This document shows, one piece after another, positions 25,330 through 37,700 of a stretch of 64,000 bases of DNA. The translations under genes and the position numbers were made by a program. The notes beneath the pieces were generated by a model. The model was not told the origin of the DNA. It worked only from the letters and a program-made list of their open reading frames with translations, and did no database searches. The stretch is taken from positions 7,982,880 through 8,046,879 of the forward strand of contig ML133383.1 in NCBI GenBank assembly GCA_003864495.1, written 5' to 3'. Origin of the DNA: Nemopilema nomurai. Lineage: Eukaryota; Cnidaria; Scyphozoa; Rhizostomeae; Rhizostomatidae. Positions within the stretch are counted from its first letter, which is position 1. The number at the start of each line of letters is the position of its first letter.

Positions 25330-27056
25330 AACTTGCTATAAGCCTAGTGTACCTCGAAAGCTTTGATAGTAAGACCCAATTTCTGACTTTTGACTGAATG
25401 GACATCCACGAAGCAAGAATCCAACTATGAACTTCCAGCCTGCAAGTTCGTTGTCAACTGTGCTCCTATTCGGAGAAGCTAACTGTCCTGCAGTATTTTA
25501 GTTTCAGTAGCTTCTTTTTCTAGTATTATTTCAGTCACTACTTACAATTTGCATGGTAACAAATGCCTTATAAATATTCAAACATAGTCCTAATTAGATA
25601 GAACAACTTCCCTTCTCTGTTGTAGCGCTTCGTACACAACTTCACAGCTTCGTACACAATGAAATGGACTCAAATTCTTGTTTGTGTTGGCAAAAAGCAG
25701 CTTAGAATCAGGCTTTTATGTTATTAATGATGCCTAATTGAACATTAGGAGGTCCCATAAAAAACTTTTAAGTCAATGATGTTGCCATAGAAAGTGGCTT
25801 TGAGTTTGATTAACGCTGAAGAACTTTCACCTTTTGCTTCCAACTTAAGCGGCACGATCGATTAAATTCCATTAACCGAATCACAGAACACCTATGAGGA
25901 CATGCCTTCGAGAGCAGATATGGTAATGATCACCTTATACGTTTAGCATCGAAACGATTAATAGACACCTACTGACATTAGCTACTGATTTAAAGGAGAC
26001 ATGTCCCCATGATGTTTCGAAACTTGCACGTCAGTTTACTCGCATAGCAATGAACAGGGGTGGAATGGCACTTTTTGGGTGGCTGTCTAGCTCTGGAAGA
26101 GCTCATAGGGCGTGGCCATGCCTCGAATGGGTGTGGTCATTTAGAAAACCAAAATTTATTCCCAAAGAGAAATTGCAATTGTATAGTTTTCCTTGGGTCA
26201 ATTTGATGACGTTACACAAGGGGACGCTCATTTCTTTGGGGCCCAGAGACATCAAGAGAAATTAAACGTGATAGCAATAGTTTCGAATCAGCTTGCGAAG
26301 CTTCTGTGCTTGGTTATAGTTTTATGCAGTAACTCAAACATTTCTCCTTACCAAAGGCCCACTTTCTGAGGGATGACCGCCACCTAGCCACCCCAGCCAG
26401 TCCGCCCCTTGCCATGAGGCGACTACAGTACAATTGGACCTAAATCTAATTCACACAGCTAGCTGGCAATGGGGCCTTCAAGGAATCAACTAAAGAGACA
26501 ACGGAGCAAATGTTTCTTAACTGCTGCAGTGGCTCCTCATTTATTTGCAACCATAAACTTCATTCATCGTGCATGCATAGTTTACTTCATAGCCTGCCTT
26601 GAATGTGTTTTAGTTACCGGTAGCTCTAGTCAACATGATTCATGAGCAAACTGTGTCCAAGAAGTCCTCCCGTCATCAAATAGAAGACAGTGAGCCAATT
26701 AATACTTAGCAATTCGTCAATTCTGCATCGCCTAGAACTCGTGTTGATCATGTAGTTGATCGATCAGGTAGTTAATTTTCAATATGTTGCTGCATTTTCG
26801 TTTTTTTGACTTTAGGCCTTCATGCTTCAAGCCGTAATTAGTGAAGAAGAATCATATTCGTGAGAGGAATCTACAGGCAAGTGCTGCGCCACCTCAACTC
26901 AAATGACATTACAGTTACCACAAAGATGGTCTAGTCAAGGATATCTTAGGTAAGGAATTTCTTTGTAGCAAAGTTTAAAGGCAAGGGATTTGATTGGACC
27001 CATTGTCGCAGATGATGCTGCCATGAAAAATGCCTATAACTGCCTGTACCTTAATG
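25330..27056. other. Intergenic DNA, no gene recognised
   Basis: A 71-codon frame at 26050-26265 has no recognisable domain. A direct repeat GCTTCGTACACAA occurs twice near 25,627-25,658. Nothing else could be supported. Confidence 0.5.
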
Positions 27057-27206
27057 TTGTGCATATTATTGTGCATATTATTGTGCATATTATTGTGCAT
27101 ATTATTGTGCATATTATTGTGCATATTATTGTGCATATTATTGTGCATATTATTGTGCATATTATTGTGCATATTATTGTGCATATTATTGTGCATATTA
27201 TTGTGC
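27057..27206. repeat. 12-bp minisatellite (TTGTGCATATTA), about 12.5 copies
   Basis: Units read TTGTGCATATTA with no difference seen by eye over 150 bp. Each carries the palindrome TGCA and A/T-rich spacing. The 12-bp unit keeps frames open on both strands, giving spurious IIVH, LLCI, NNMH and IICT repeat frames. Confidence 0.95.
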
Positions 27207-27209
27207 AGT

Positions 27210-30200
27210 TGTGCATATTAAACGACATATTATTACAGGCACAGAGCTTGCATCTTCTTTCATTTCAAGCAACGTTGAACTCTTTTATTCACAAATATTT
27301 GGTTTTGAATTCAAAAGATAATTCTTAAAACTCGAGCACTAAGATAATCTCTCTATATTGTTGTTTTGGAAGGACAACGTTAATCTTGCTGCATCTGTAT
27401 GTGTAAATTTAAAGAACACCTTAACAGGAACAACTAAACCTGTTAATATGATGTGCCCAAATTATTCTGCAAGCACTAAACTACGCAAATGATGCCAAAA
27501 CATAAATATAGATTCATCTTTTCATAAATATATGACTTCCACCTTTGTCCGACAGCTATCCATTGAATGAACACTGTCGTTGCTAGCAGAATTCAAGGTG
27601 ATAAATAGACGACGTAAATTATGAAACAGCGTTTTTGTCTGATTACAAAAAGCTTGCACCAACTTTGCGTTTGTTAATGTCAATCGTATCTCTGTTCTGA
27701 CAATCAACCAACCAATCGGGTAATATGCTTTATAGCAATGCTTGCAGCATGGCGAAAGGAATGTTCGAAGCATGTTTTGGCGGGTATCTCTTGTGTCTTA
27801 CCAAGCACTCTTCCTCGCCATTTATGGTGGTTTATAAACTTCTACATACAGACCAAATGGATTTGTTGAGCATACAAATTTTTGCCTTACATTGCATTTA
27901 CAAAATCAGCCTTCTCTTCCCAACTAATACAAGGCAATAATTTAGAATTCCCAAGGCAGAGGCCAAAATGAACATCTAGGAAATTGAAAACCTGAATACA
28001 GACCAAGGATCATTCGATAGAAGCATTTATCACCAAATGAGAAGCAGAATCAACTAAGGAAAAAGCCGACTATGGGTGGTGAAAAAATCATCTTGAAAGG
28101 TTGGGTAATAGTGTAGCACTAAAACGAACTTATTGATAAATAGATCAGTGAATGTGATAATTAAAGACTGCTGCACAGATGTGCTTCTTCCTATGAATTT
28201 TAAACTGTGTAATCGACATGACAATATTCTGTTAATATAATGTAACCAATGGCTACAGTGTAAACAAAAGAAAAGGACTTGTTTTGACGAGCCCTTCAAT
28301 GTTAAAAGGCCTTCTTAGATGTGAAGAGCTTTGATTAGCACTCGGATGTTTTGCAAATGGCTTCTGTCGTTAATTGAAAAATCACAGTGTGAATATTGCT
28401 CTGTTCTCGTTGGTAAACTGTCACTTAATGCGGCGTATAGTCGAAATAGCTCCCTAAAGCCAAAAAATTTATGGGTGATTTATATCGTTGGGTTTCGTTA
28501 TTTCTGATGACATCTTTCTCGCACAGTATGTTGATTGCTAAAACTGAGGTTAGCAAATGTCTTTCCATGCAAACTTGTGGTAGCCTTTAATCAGTCGTCG
28601 TTAACTAACATTACGCTGTCTGGATGCGGTTTCGATGTTTTGTCTGAGCGCTGTGTCTGTATTCTGTACGTGCGGCTATCTACAGCCTTGCTAACTGGTA
28701 GGAAGTCTCAAGAAACTTGGAGATTTCCAAGGACACAGGCTGCCCGAACAACATCGCTCATTCATTCTTGGCAGCTGGCTCTTCCTTCGCTTTTGATTCT
28801 CTTTCTTCAACATGGTCAACATGGACTGAGCGCCTATTTAGCACATAATGTTCGCGTTGCTAATGAATATAGCAGAAGTCTGTGTTATCCACACGCAATA
28901 TGTAAACAAATGTCAGAGACAAAGTTATGCCACCTGCAAGCACGTAGTGTTTGGAGTTTTGAAATGTTTTAAATTTTAGCATGAATTTACGAAGCAGTAA
29001 ACAAACTTTCTTCAAGTCATAATACTCATCAGTTATCAGACCTGTCATCAAACTTGCCTTCACTGACTCCCGATGTCATTTACCGCAAGGTGCTTTCTCA
29101 CTTATTCATATATGCTCCCGCTTACAGTACAGCAACTCTTTCCGTGGAAATGGTTTAAGGACTATCTACGAGAAACTATATCTCATTTATGCCATGCGAA
29201 TACTTCACGGAATGCTTCATATATTAAGCCACCAGACATATGGCAATAACGAGAAAAAATATGCACGATCGAAAATTCCAAATAGTAAACAAATCTACAT
29301 GAAGCTTTCTATTGTGTGGAAGATTTCGGAAAATTGGTTATTCATCGAAAATCGAATGAATAGAAATGTCAAAAGTCAGATTATCTGATCAATAATCGAA
29401 AAGTCAGATTATCTGATTTTTTCGGCAAAGAAAAATGACGTTGAAAAAGCCTTCATCTACAAAACTTTCGTAACCATCATGACAAAATTACATCCAAAAA
29501 ACGGGAATTCGATTCGATTGAAATTTCATGTTATCCAACAATGTCAATTTCAAAGTAACACAAATAATAACAAATAATATCAACTAATTACAATTACGTA
29601 GCATGATAAAATGTTGCTCAGGACACTGGAGTAAAGCAAACCGATTATGAAGTTCAGTGCCACTCTTGCCTAATGACAGTGTCAAAAAAGAATAGGACTT
29701 AATGTTACAGTAGATTTAATTGCACGCTGCCATGTTGATTTATCAGCCTTATCTTTATCGTGAAATGTCTGATTTTTATTCAGGCCAATCATAGCTAGAT
29801 CTGAATCTGGGAGGACAGTCCCTTAAATCTCCAAAGACCTACTGAAATGATACGTGAACAAAATTGTGCGCCGCTGATTTATGACTTCTTGGCAGCAGAA
29901 TTATGAGCTCTTGGAATTTATCATTGCCACCAAACAATTCGCTTTCCAAAAAGTGTAGCAAGACTTTTACCTTTTATGTATAATCTTTTACCAACTTAAA
30001 TTAGTATTATTAATTTAATACTTCATCTTGGTAAAACTATGATGTCACATTTTCTTTAGAGGCACGCTTTTCTGTAGAGTAAAAATTACTAGCTACTTCT
30101 ATACTTGAAACAACTAAATTGTTTTAATTCAATGACTTTTACTTCAATCGAATTTTGATTTTTGAAGCTCTCAATGGATATCTTTCAACAAGTAAAAAAA

Positions 30201-30347
30201 TTTAGAAGAAATGAATAAGTAAATTAATTTTGTAACATTTCCAAAATTTTGTACCAAGCTAGTACCAAATTAGTGACAAAAAGGGGACAACCTCTGGCAG
30301 CGTCATTTGTCATTCGTGCCATTCGTGAGGTCTCCTTCTGACACAGC
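27210..30347. other. Intergenic DNA, no gene recognised
   Basis: The longest open frame, 28535-28972 (+, 145 codons), shows no domain and no supporting splice context. A duplicated 'aaaagtcagattatctgat' motif lies at about 29371-29417. No RNA gene was recognised. Confidence 0.5.

Positions 30348-30430
<83 letters not shown>
30348..30430. repeat. (TAA)n microsatellite, about 27 copies
   Basis: An uninterrupted TAA/AAT trinucleotide run of 83 bp, followed directly by GAAATATTTATACAGGG. Such runs often sit at transposon ends, but no element could be delimited here. Confidence 0.95.
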
Positions 30431-33400
30431 GAAATATTTATACAGGGTAAAACCTTTTCAGTGCCAAAGGCACTGTTATCAATAAGGGCCCTGTTGGCAC
30501 TGTTGTCAATAAGCTAAGAAATAGTTTTTGAAACTCCAAAATAAAAACCAGGAGCAGGTTGAGGTTGACAACTCATTCTGTGGCTCGAGAAAGCTGGAAT
30601 CTTTGAAATCAAGATGCATCTGCATCCATGAAGTTATTGAGCTGCAAGAAGTTAATGAAATTCGAATTGTACTGTCAGCTGCTTCCCGTGTGTTAGAGTG
30701 CTGTCTGACTCAGTCAGTTCTCTTTGATACACAACTTTCATGTTTTTCCTTGAAAAGACAACAGCCAGGCTATACATAAATTCTCATCTCCCTACAAATT
30801 ACACTTTGGGATTTGTGATATGAGACTAAAATTCAGTATTGAACAGATAGCCCCATAGCTGCTTTGGCTGCAAATCATTTTCAACATGATTCATCTTTGA
30901 GGCATCGTGATCAATCAGCCCTAATGGCCTACTTCGCAAGAAGCTATTCCGTGCCTACAAGTGGTTTTGGACATTTGAGATATAATGTTAAATTTGAGAT
31001 GAAAAAGGAAGCAATAAAATTTAATCATATCACTTGGGCAAGAAAGGTCAGAGTAAATTTTCTGTTGTTTGTTATTGTCACTTTGGAGAGGAAGAGGACA
31101 AGAAGAATGCAAGAGTCTTACTGGCATTCTATAGTAGAAGCCAAGGAACATGTAAATACAGGCAAGGACTACTTTTCTACTTTGAAAAGGCCTGTGAAAG
31201 GAATTTCAACGAGACAACTTTTCCTCTTAGCTTCATTTTGTACCTTTTGCAGTAGACAACCTAGAGCATTAGGCCTTTCATAGTCAATACATGACATCAT
31301 ACAGAAGTCACCTCGGAAAAAAATTTAGTGCCTCAAGTTTCATATTCAAGAAGCATTGTGAGGTTTCTACTTAAAAGTTAAGATCATAACTTTGCACAAA
31401 ATATTGTGGCAGTTGCAGCAATCACTGTACGCTTGGAAGATTAGTTTGGATAAATAGTTTTGGGTTCACCATGTCTAAAATTTTATCCAAGCACGGTGTA
31501 TATGGAAAGAGGAGTTGCAGAATGTTGGCATATGATTTAATGAAATACTGCAATTTAAATTCAAGTGAAATGCTTGTTGATTCCTTTTTAAGTTGGGAAC
31601 TTTCTGCACGAAATTCAAGTCTGGCTTGCGCAGATCAGGGGGTGTCTTGCTTAATGTCACCAAGGAAGCGGCAAGTTCTTTAAAGTTCGTTATACACATA
31701 TTAACCGATGTCCTCAAAACCTCTCTTCCTTTCTACACAAAATTTTGTTTAATTAGATCCAACATTCACCGCGATTTTATTTGCAAGCAGGACATAACTT
31801 CAATGCTTGAACATGGATTTTTTGGGTGTCATGCAAAGTTCGGCGGCATTCGTCACAAAACTTTCAGAGGCTTAGCTAGAATTAGGCCTAGGTAAGACCA
31901 AGCTTATTTCTCTTTTCAACTGGGAAGGTTGACGGCCGAAGTTTCTTGACTTTCAGCTGGATTACGATAAATTAAGTCCTAATTGGTCAGTTGGTATTGT
32001 CGAAATGGACAATGACACCCTGTCACAATCAATGAGTAGAACGTTGATTTCCCCTGCACCACAGCGATGGCAGTTAAAATTGTCTGTGAAAATGAGAGCG
32101 GTCATAATAGTAATTTCAAAGGTTTATGCAAGAGGTGAATCAACTTTTTAAACACGAGCAAATTTCTCTTGACAGTATTTCTCTGAAAACGTCAAGTTTG
32201 TTTGGGTATGATAAAAATTTCGCACACCATTTTTGAATAATAAACTCGACGAGTAGAAAACTGTCATATGCAAAACTGGCAAATATTAATGAATCAAAAA
32301 TTTAAATTGAAAAGCTTGAAGAAAAATATATATTTTTGCTTGGTCAAGTCAGTGGCAGTTTTAGGGTGTCCAGAGGGGCATGGCCCCAGGCCCCGCACTT
32401 TTGGCAGCCAAGAAGGAGCCCCACACCTAAGAATAAACTGGAAATAAATCACAAGAGATCACCATTTATATGTAAAATGAAATATTGTCCAAGAAAAAAT
32501 CTGTAAGAAAGCTAAAAAATACATATACAAGGACAATACAAGGCACCGCCTTGAGGCATAACAATTTTCACAGAAAGGAACTTGGAGAATAGTCTTGGCT
32601 AACATATAACTTTCAAAAAGGGCCCCGCAGATGATTTCGGCCCCGGGACAATTAGTTGCAAATTCTTAGCTGTTATGATCCCCACGAGGAGGGACCAATC
32701 AAGTGACAGAAATGCTCTTGGGAGATCTGCAAAGCAAAGCTCTAGGAAGAAGGAACTTCAAGATATTTTGGTATGCATACCTCATGCGGGAATCAAAGAA
32801 GAACTCAGAGGAATGTGCAAGCTTCTAAATGTGCGAGCTCAGTTTCTCAAGTACTTCCATCAAGCAAGAGCATAACTGCTTGCTATCGTTTACAGTTAAG
32901 ATTTCAAAGTCTTCAAATACAAAATTGTAACTGTGTTTCTGAAGACAGTCCAGGTCTCTGTTCTGAAATCAAGTTTGACCTTTGACCCACCAACAATGAG
33001 AAAATCAAGGACCTTTGACCCACCACTTTTGATGGCTCTTTCTTAAAGTCATGGTACATCAAGACCGCTGCCACCTCTATGCATTTGCTACATAGAACTT
33101 AAAAAGGCATGCTTTTCTCTTCAGCTCTCCCTTTCTGCTTTGAAAAACCTTCTTACGAATTTCTCTTTGTGAAAATTGCTCGCATCTAGCCTCAACTGGG
33201 CAAGAGGCAGGAATTAGCCTCTGTCAGCAAACACTCAAACCGAGGTTCGAGGAGGTCGTGCAGGCACAGTGGAGCGTTGAGAAAATTGGAGAATCTAAGC
33301 CATATATAAAGAGGCTTTGCTGGTAGTTATTGCTCATTTTTTGGCATTTTTTGCAAAAAAGTAGGGAGCTCCTCAAGTCCCTCTCCTCAATTGCACCATG

Positions 33401-34100
33401 GCAGACCATGAATGTTTTACAGCCATCACATCAAGCAAGCAGACATATAGGCCTTTCCTCTTCGCCACATTCGATGGTGCCAACCTGATACTAAAGATTC
33501 AGCATAGAATTTTCAAGATTAGATATCTTAAATGCTCACAAATGCTCATCAAGCAGACACGTTCAGGAGTTTATAACATAATTTTTTTGCTTGAAGTGGT
33601 TTTCTTGTGCAGGATCCAAGACAGTTATACTTTATGAACAAGTAATAAAGCATTTGTGTGAAAAGAAGCCATTTAAGCACCCCTCCATTCGATATGCAGT
33701 TTCACTGAAGAAATGTCTTCATCTTCATGCATAGGGACTTGCAAGCTTCATATGCAAAGAAATGAATGTGTTATGAGTATTCGATGCAATGTGTTTTAGG
33801 CATTTTCTTCTTTGACTGTATAGAATAAGATTCAGACAGTTATTTTGAAGTTGTAATATTTTTTAGACTGTGCATTGACCTTTTTTCGATTGCCTTTTTC
33901 TGTAGTAGCTACGGATTCGAAAAGCATTATCTGCATAATTTCGAGTCGAAAATTAATCTTCTCTACTCTTTCGCGGGTTTTAGTTCTTGTTAGTGCTATT
34001 TACTTGTTGGAAAAACATTTTTCAATGAAATAATCGTCGAGACTTTGTAGAGAAGAAGCGTCAAGTTGAGTTTGCTGGGCAGAAGGAAAAGCCGTTGTGA
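30431..34100. other. Intergenic DNA with unrecognised short open frames
   Basis: Frames at 30864-31283 (139 codons) and 31593-31895 (100 codons) on the + strand are not recognised. They do not join into a known protein and may be relics of an unclassified repeat. A direct repeat of 'gacctttgacccacca' occurs near 32,979 and 33,010. I cannot support a gene. Confidence 0.4.
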
Positions 34101-34575
34101 CAAGAAGTTGTGACAATGGTGGGAAATTGTCGAGTATTATTGATAATCAGTTTTTGGATGACATTATTAAGGGGAAATATTTAAGGGATAAGGCTATAGG
34201 ATAAGAAAAGATAGCCAGGATGCCCAATAAACTATTTACCCGTATTACGAATGTAGATAAGTAGAGGGCACTGGAGCAAATCCGGGGTTGTTCACGTGTA
34301 GTTGATCCACGAAAGTTGTCGGAAAAATGTGACCATACCGATGTAACCTGATTCTTCTCGATATCCTCGGTTGGAGACCCATCTCGACCTTGACGCATTT
34401 CCGCGCATGACATCTACATGTGGAATAACATGAACCGGCAAATACATCAGCAAGCTGGCCTAAGTCTATCATGGCTTCAATAAGCTGCGCTCGGGGATGT
34501 CCTCACCGGCATTCCCTATTTCTTCCATGTTGTACTGATGCAAAGGCTGTGTGACTGTTGGGGAAGGGTTTTAAA

Positions 34576-34718
34576 ATGAACGTGTTGGGACCCACGCCAT
34601 CGGCAATTCATTATTGCTGTGTCTGCGGCAATGAATCGAAGTTTCGATGTTCTTCCTGTCAAGCAGCTTATTACTGTAGCAAGTTACACCAAATTGAAGA
34701 CTGGAGGAAACAGCACAG
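34576..34718 (+). CDS. EGLN exon 1 (MYND zinc finger)
   Basis: Encodes residues 1-47 and two bases of codon 48, ending EDWRKQH. The donor is CAG|GTATCA at 34719, phase 2. The last zinc ligand, Cys51, comes from exon 2, so the intron interrupts the finger. Joining to 38421 gives HRVQC, which completes the H-x3-C motif and confirms the splice. Confidence 0.92.
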
Positions 34719-37700
34719 GTATCAAAACGTTAAACATTTTCCTTGAAGGCAACAATTGCGGTGCGTTCCTTATTTTCGTCTCTTGTATTTATACTGTTAA
34801 AGGAACTAAAAAGTTTCTTTTCAAGGCCAAGCCAAGCATATGACTAGAATTTGTTTCCATTCAACGGTTTTCTTCAGGATGTTGTCTTTAAAGAAGGTTT
34901 GTTGATTTGCTATTGCTGCAGTATTGAAACAGGGGTCACTATGAGGCACTGATGTTTGCACGTAATAGGTTTGCCTGGCCTTCAACCTTTCTATTGTTAC
35001 AGAGAAATTCAGGAATGGACGGAATGATATATACTGTCATAAAGCTGGTAAGCGTAAAAACTACTATGCTATGAAGCAGTTCCATCTTTTCAGATGGCAA
35101 ATTTTATTCTTTAACAACAAGAAACATTCTAATAACTACATAAATAGCTATATACAAAAACGTTGCTGATGTCTTTTTACTCTCAAAAACAGAAAATTAA
35201 CCCAATTTGTGAACTTGTTAGACAAATTGATAAATATGACAAGCCAAAAAAATTTAACTTTACCAAAAGGAAGAAACATCAAAATTTTGAGGTAAGTTGA
35301 GAAAAGAAAGATACCAATCTGACTAACAATTAATACCTACATTTTGAAAGGTGTCTAATATTATTAAGCTGGTTTAGAACAGTTTTACAGCAATAAATCC
35401 AAAAAAACTTTTTTAGAGGTCTATATTTGTACTCGTGACATGAAGATAATCATTTTTACTGATTTATTGGTAATTCTGTTCTGAACAACCACGAGAACAA
35501 GTCCTTCCACTTCATTGTTATCTTTCTCAAACTTTGGTTTCTTAATGAGATGACAAACTAGTAGACAAAAAAAAGTTAAGCTTTTTTTCTTTTCCATCAT
35601 CATGTATGCCACAACCAGGCACTAGTAGCTGAAAGTAGTCACCATTGTTATAAGTACTCCTATAGCCTGCTTCATCAATCCAAGCTTGGTGTTAATTGAC
35701 AGGAACAATTTGCTATTCTTATACTGGCCAATTCTCTCTGTGAAATGCCCAATATTGTCCCTGCTCATGGGAATACTCTGAATGCCTGTTGCAAAAAAGA
35801 GATAAGTGCTCTTAGAATGGAGTTCTTGGTATTTTATTCTGGATGCCAGCAGCTCAGCTGTTACCTTTGGCAAGCAAAAATAAAATGCACCTCCTGCGAG
35901 AATATATTTAGAACAGCTTGATCAGGAATGAAAAAATTAACATTCTTATTTACAGTCAATTCTTTGTCATTGTGCTGATCCAAGGTTTGATTTGAAATAA
36001 GTAGTCTTTTCTTGTTGATTCTAGTGGCATCAATTGCACACAAGTAATAGCTGCTGGGTGCTTTTCTCCAAACCATTAGATTTTTAAGATTAAACAAATT
36101 CCTTCACTCTTAGTCCAGTGATGATGATTCTCTGTATAAATCATGCATATTATTTGAGGTGCTTAGTCCTTATTTAAAACAACAGCAGTAGTATCAACTT
36201 AAAGGGAATAGAAGCATAGATCAAGCATTTTCTAATAATAGACAGTACAGAGCCTGCGTAGTGTAGTCACATTGTAACTGTGCATGTGAAGTAGATACTA
36301 AGGCATATCACCTGAAATCTACAGTGGAAGTGACCATGTGAAATGGTAGATGGATACTTGTGATTGGTTGACGTTTGATTGACAGTTCGAGCTTGCTGGC
36401 TCGGAGCCATTTAAATATGCTTCAATTCCCTTTAAGTGGCATTTTGTGTGTACCAGAAATTTAGAAACTAATTTGTGTATCAGTGTATTGTTTCAAGCGC
36501 TATACCATGCTTGTTCTGCCAAGATACATTGCTTTGTATTTGCATTAATCAAGTATCCCTAGCATAAGTCAGCAACATCAATCTTTATATGCGCCAGGAC
36601 ATACAGTGGGTTAACTAACAGACAATCTTCATCCATCCAAATTTCTTTATCTAAGACCAAATTTTGATGCATTATTGAAGTTTTTTGTCAATCTGGCCTT
36701 TTTTAAGTCACCAAAATCATATCTTCATGAGATGCAATCCTAGGAAGATCGCTCCATTGTTGGCTTTTTATTATCTGTTGAAAAGCTTTTATTCTGAAAA
36801 GATAATGCAAAAGAATTGAGAGCACTTGAACTTGAAACCCTTGCCTTTTAAATCTTCAAGGTCATGTCTCCTTATGGCTTTTATTATTTCATTGCTGCAC
36901 TTATGTGCTGTACAGGTTTATTGTATAAGAGTATTGACATTGGTGATACCAAACTTCACAGTGTTGAATTTACCATGATAAACATATGACAAATTAAGCA
37001 TTCTTCATATTAAGTTCAATGGACAATAAGACAATTAGCCTAACCCTAAGGCTCTGCTCATTCAATTTTTCCCAGATTTACCTTTCATTGACCTTCAATT
37101 GACCTTTGACATATCCTGGAATGTGATCAAATTCTCTTTAAACACAGCTTTGAAGCAAGGTCAATCTCTTGAAATTCAAGCCTGTGTATCACAGTTGCTT
37201 GTAGGCTTAGTTCAGGGAATCCATTTATTTGATTAATGGCTTTATAAAATTGTGACCTATCATCACATTCAACAGACTTTGTAGCAAGTTTACAGTCATT
37301 CACTGTGTGAATACAACCTTTTACAATGGTTGCATATGAGTAAAAATCTCAACATTCTCTTCAATTCCTCTAGCAGATTGAAACAGATACCCTTCTAGTT
37401 GCATGTTAGTTGCTTCATAGTTCTTTATCTAAGATTCTTTCAAAAATAGTGAATATTTGATTTAAAGTCCCTTTCTGCTTATTCTTTAGAAATAGTTTTC
37501 ATCACAACCTAGTATGTTTAAGGTAAAGTGAATTATGTGCTTGAGTCTGCTCTTAATTGTTTATTTGAAAAGCTTTATCAAAGTAGAAATATTATTTTCT
37601 CTCTAGAAAACTGCCTCGTCGTTGTGAATAATTTATTTTATTGTATCCTCATTATGTTACATTTTTCCATCTGCCATAAAAAGTTGAATCTGAGACATCA

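Noticed and set aside
26975..27328. Open frames made of IIVH, LLCI, NNMH or IICT repeats
   Set aside because: They are translations of the 12-bp minisatellite on both strands, with no protein-like sequence outside it.
28535..28972. Plus-strand 145-codon frame
   Set aside because: Longest non-repeat frame in the intergenic region, but no domain, no conserved motif and no neighbouring exon.
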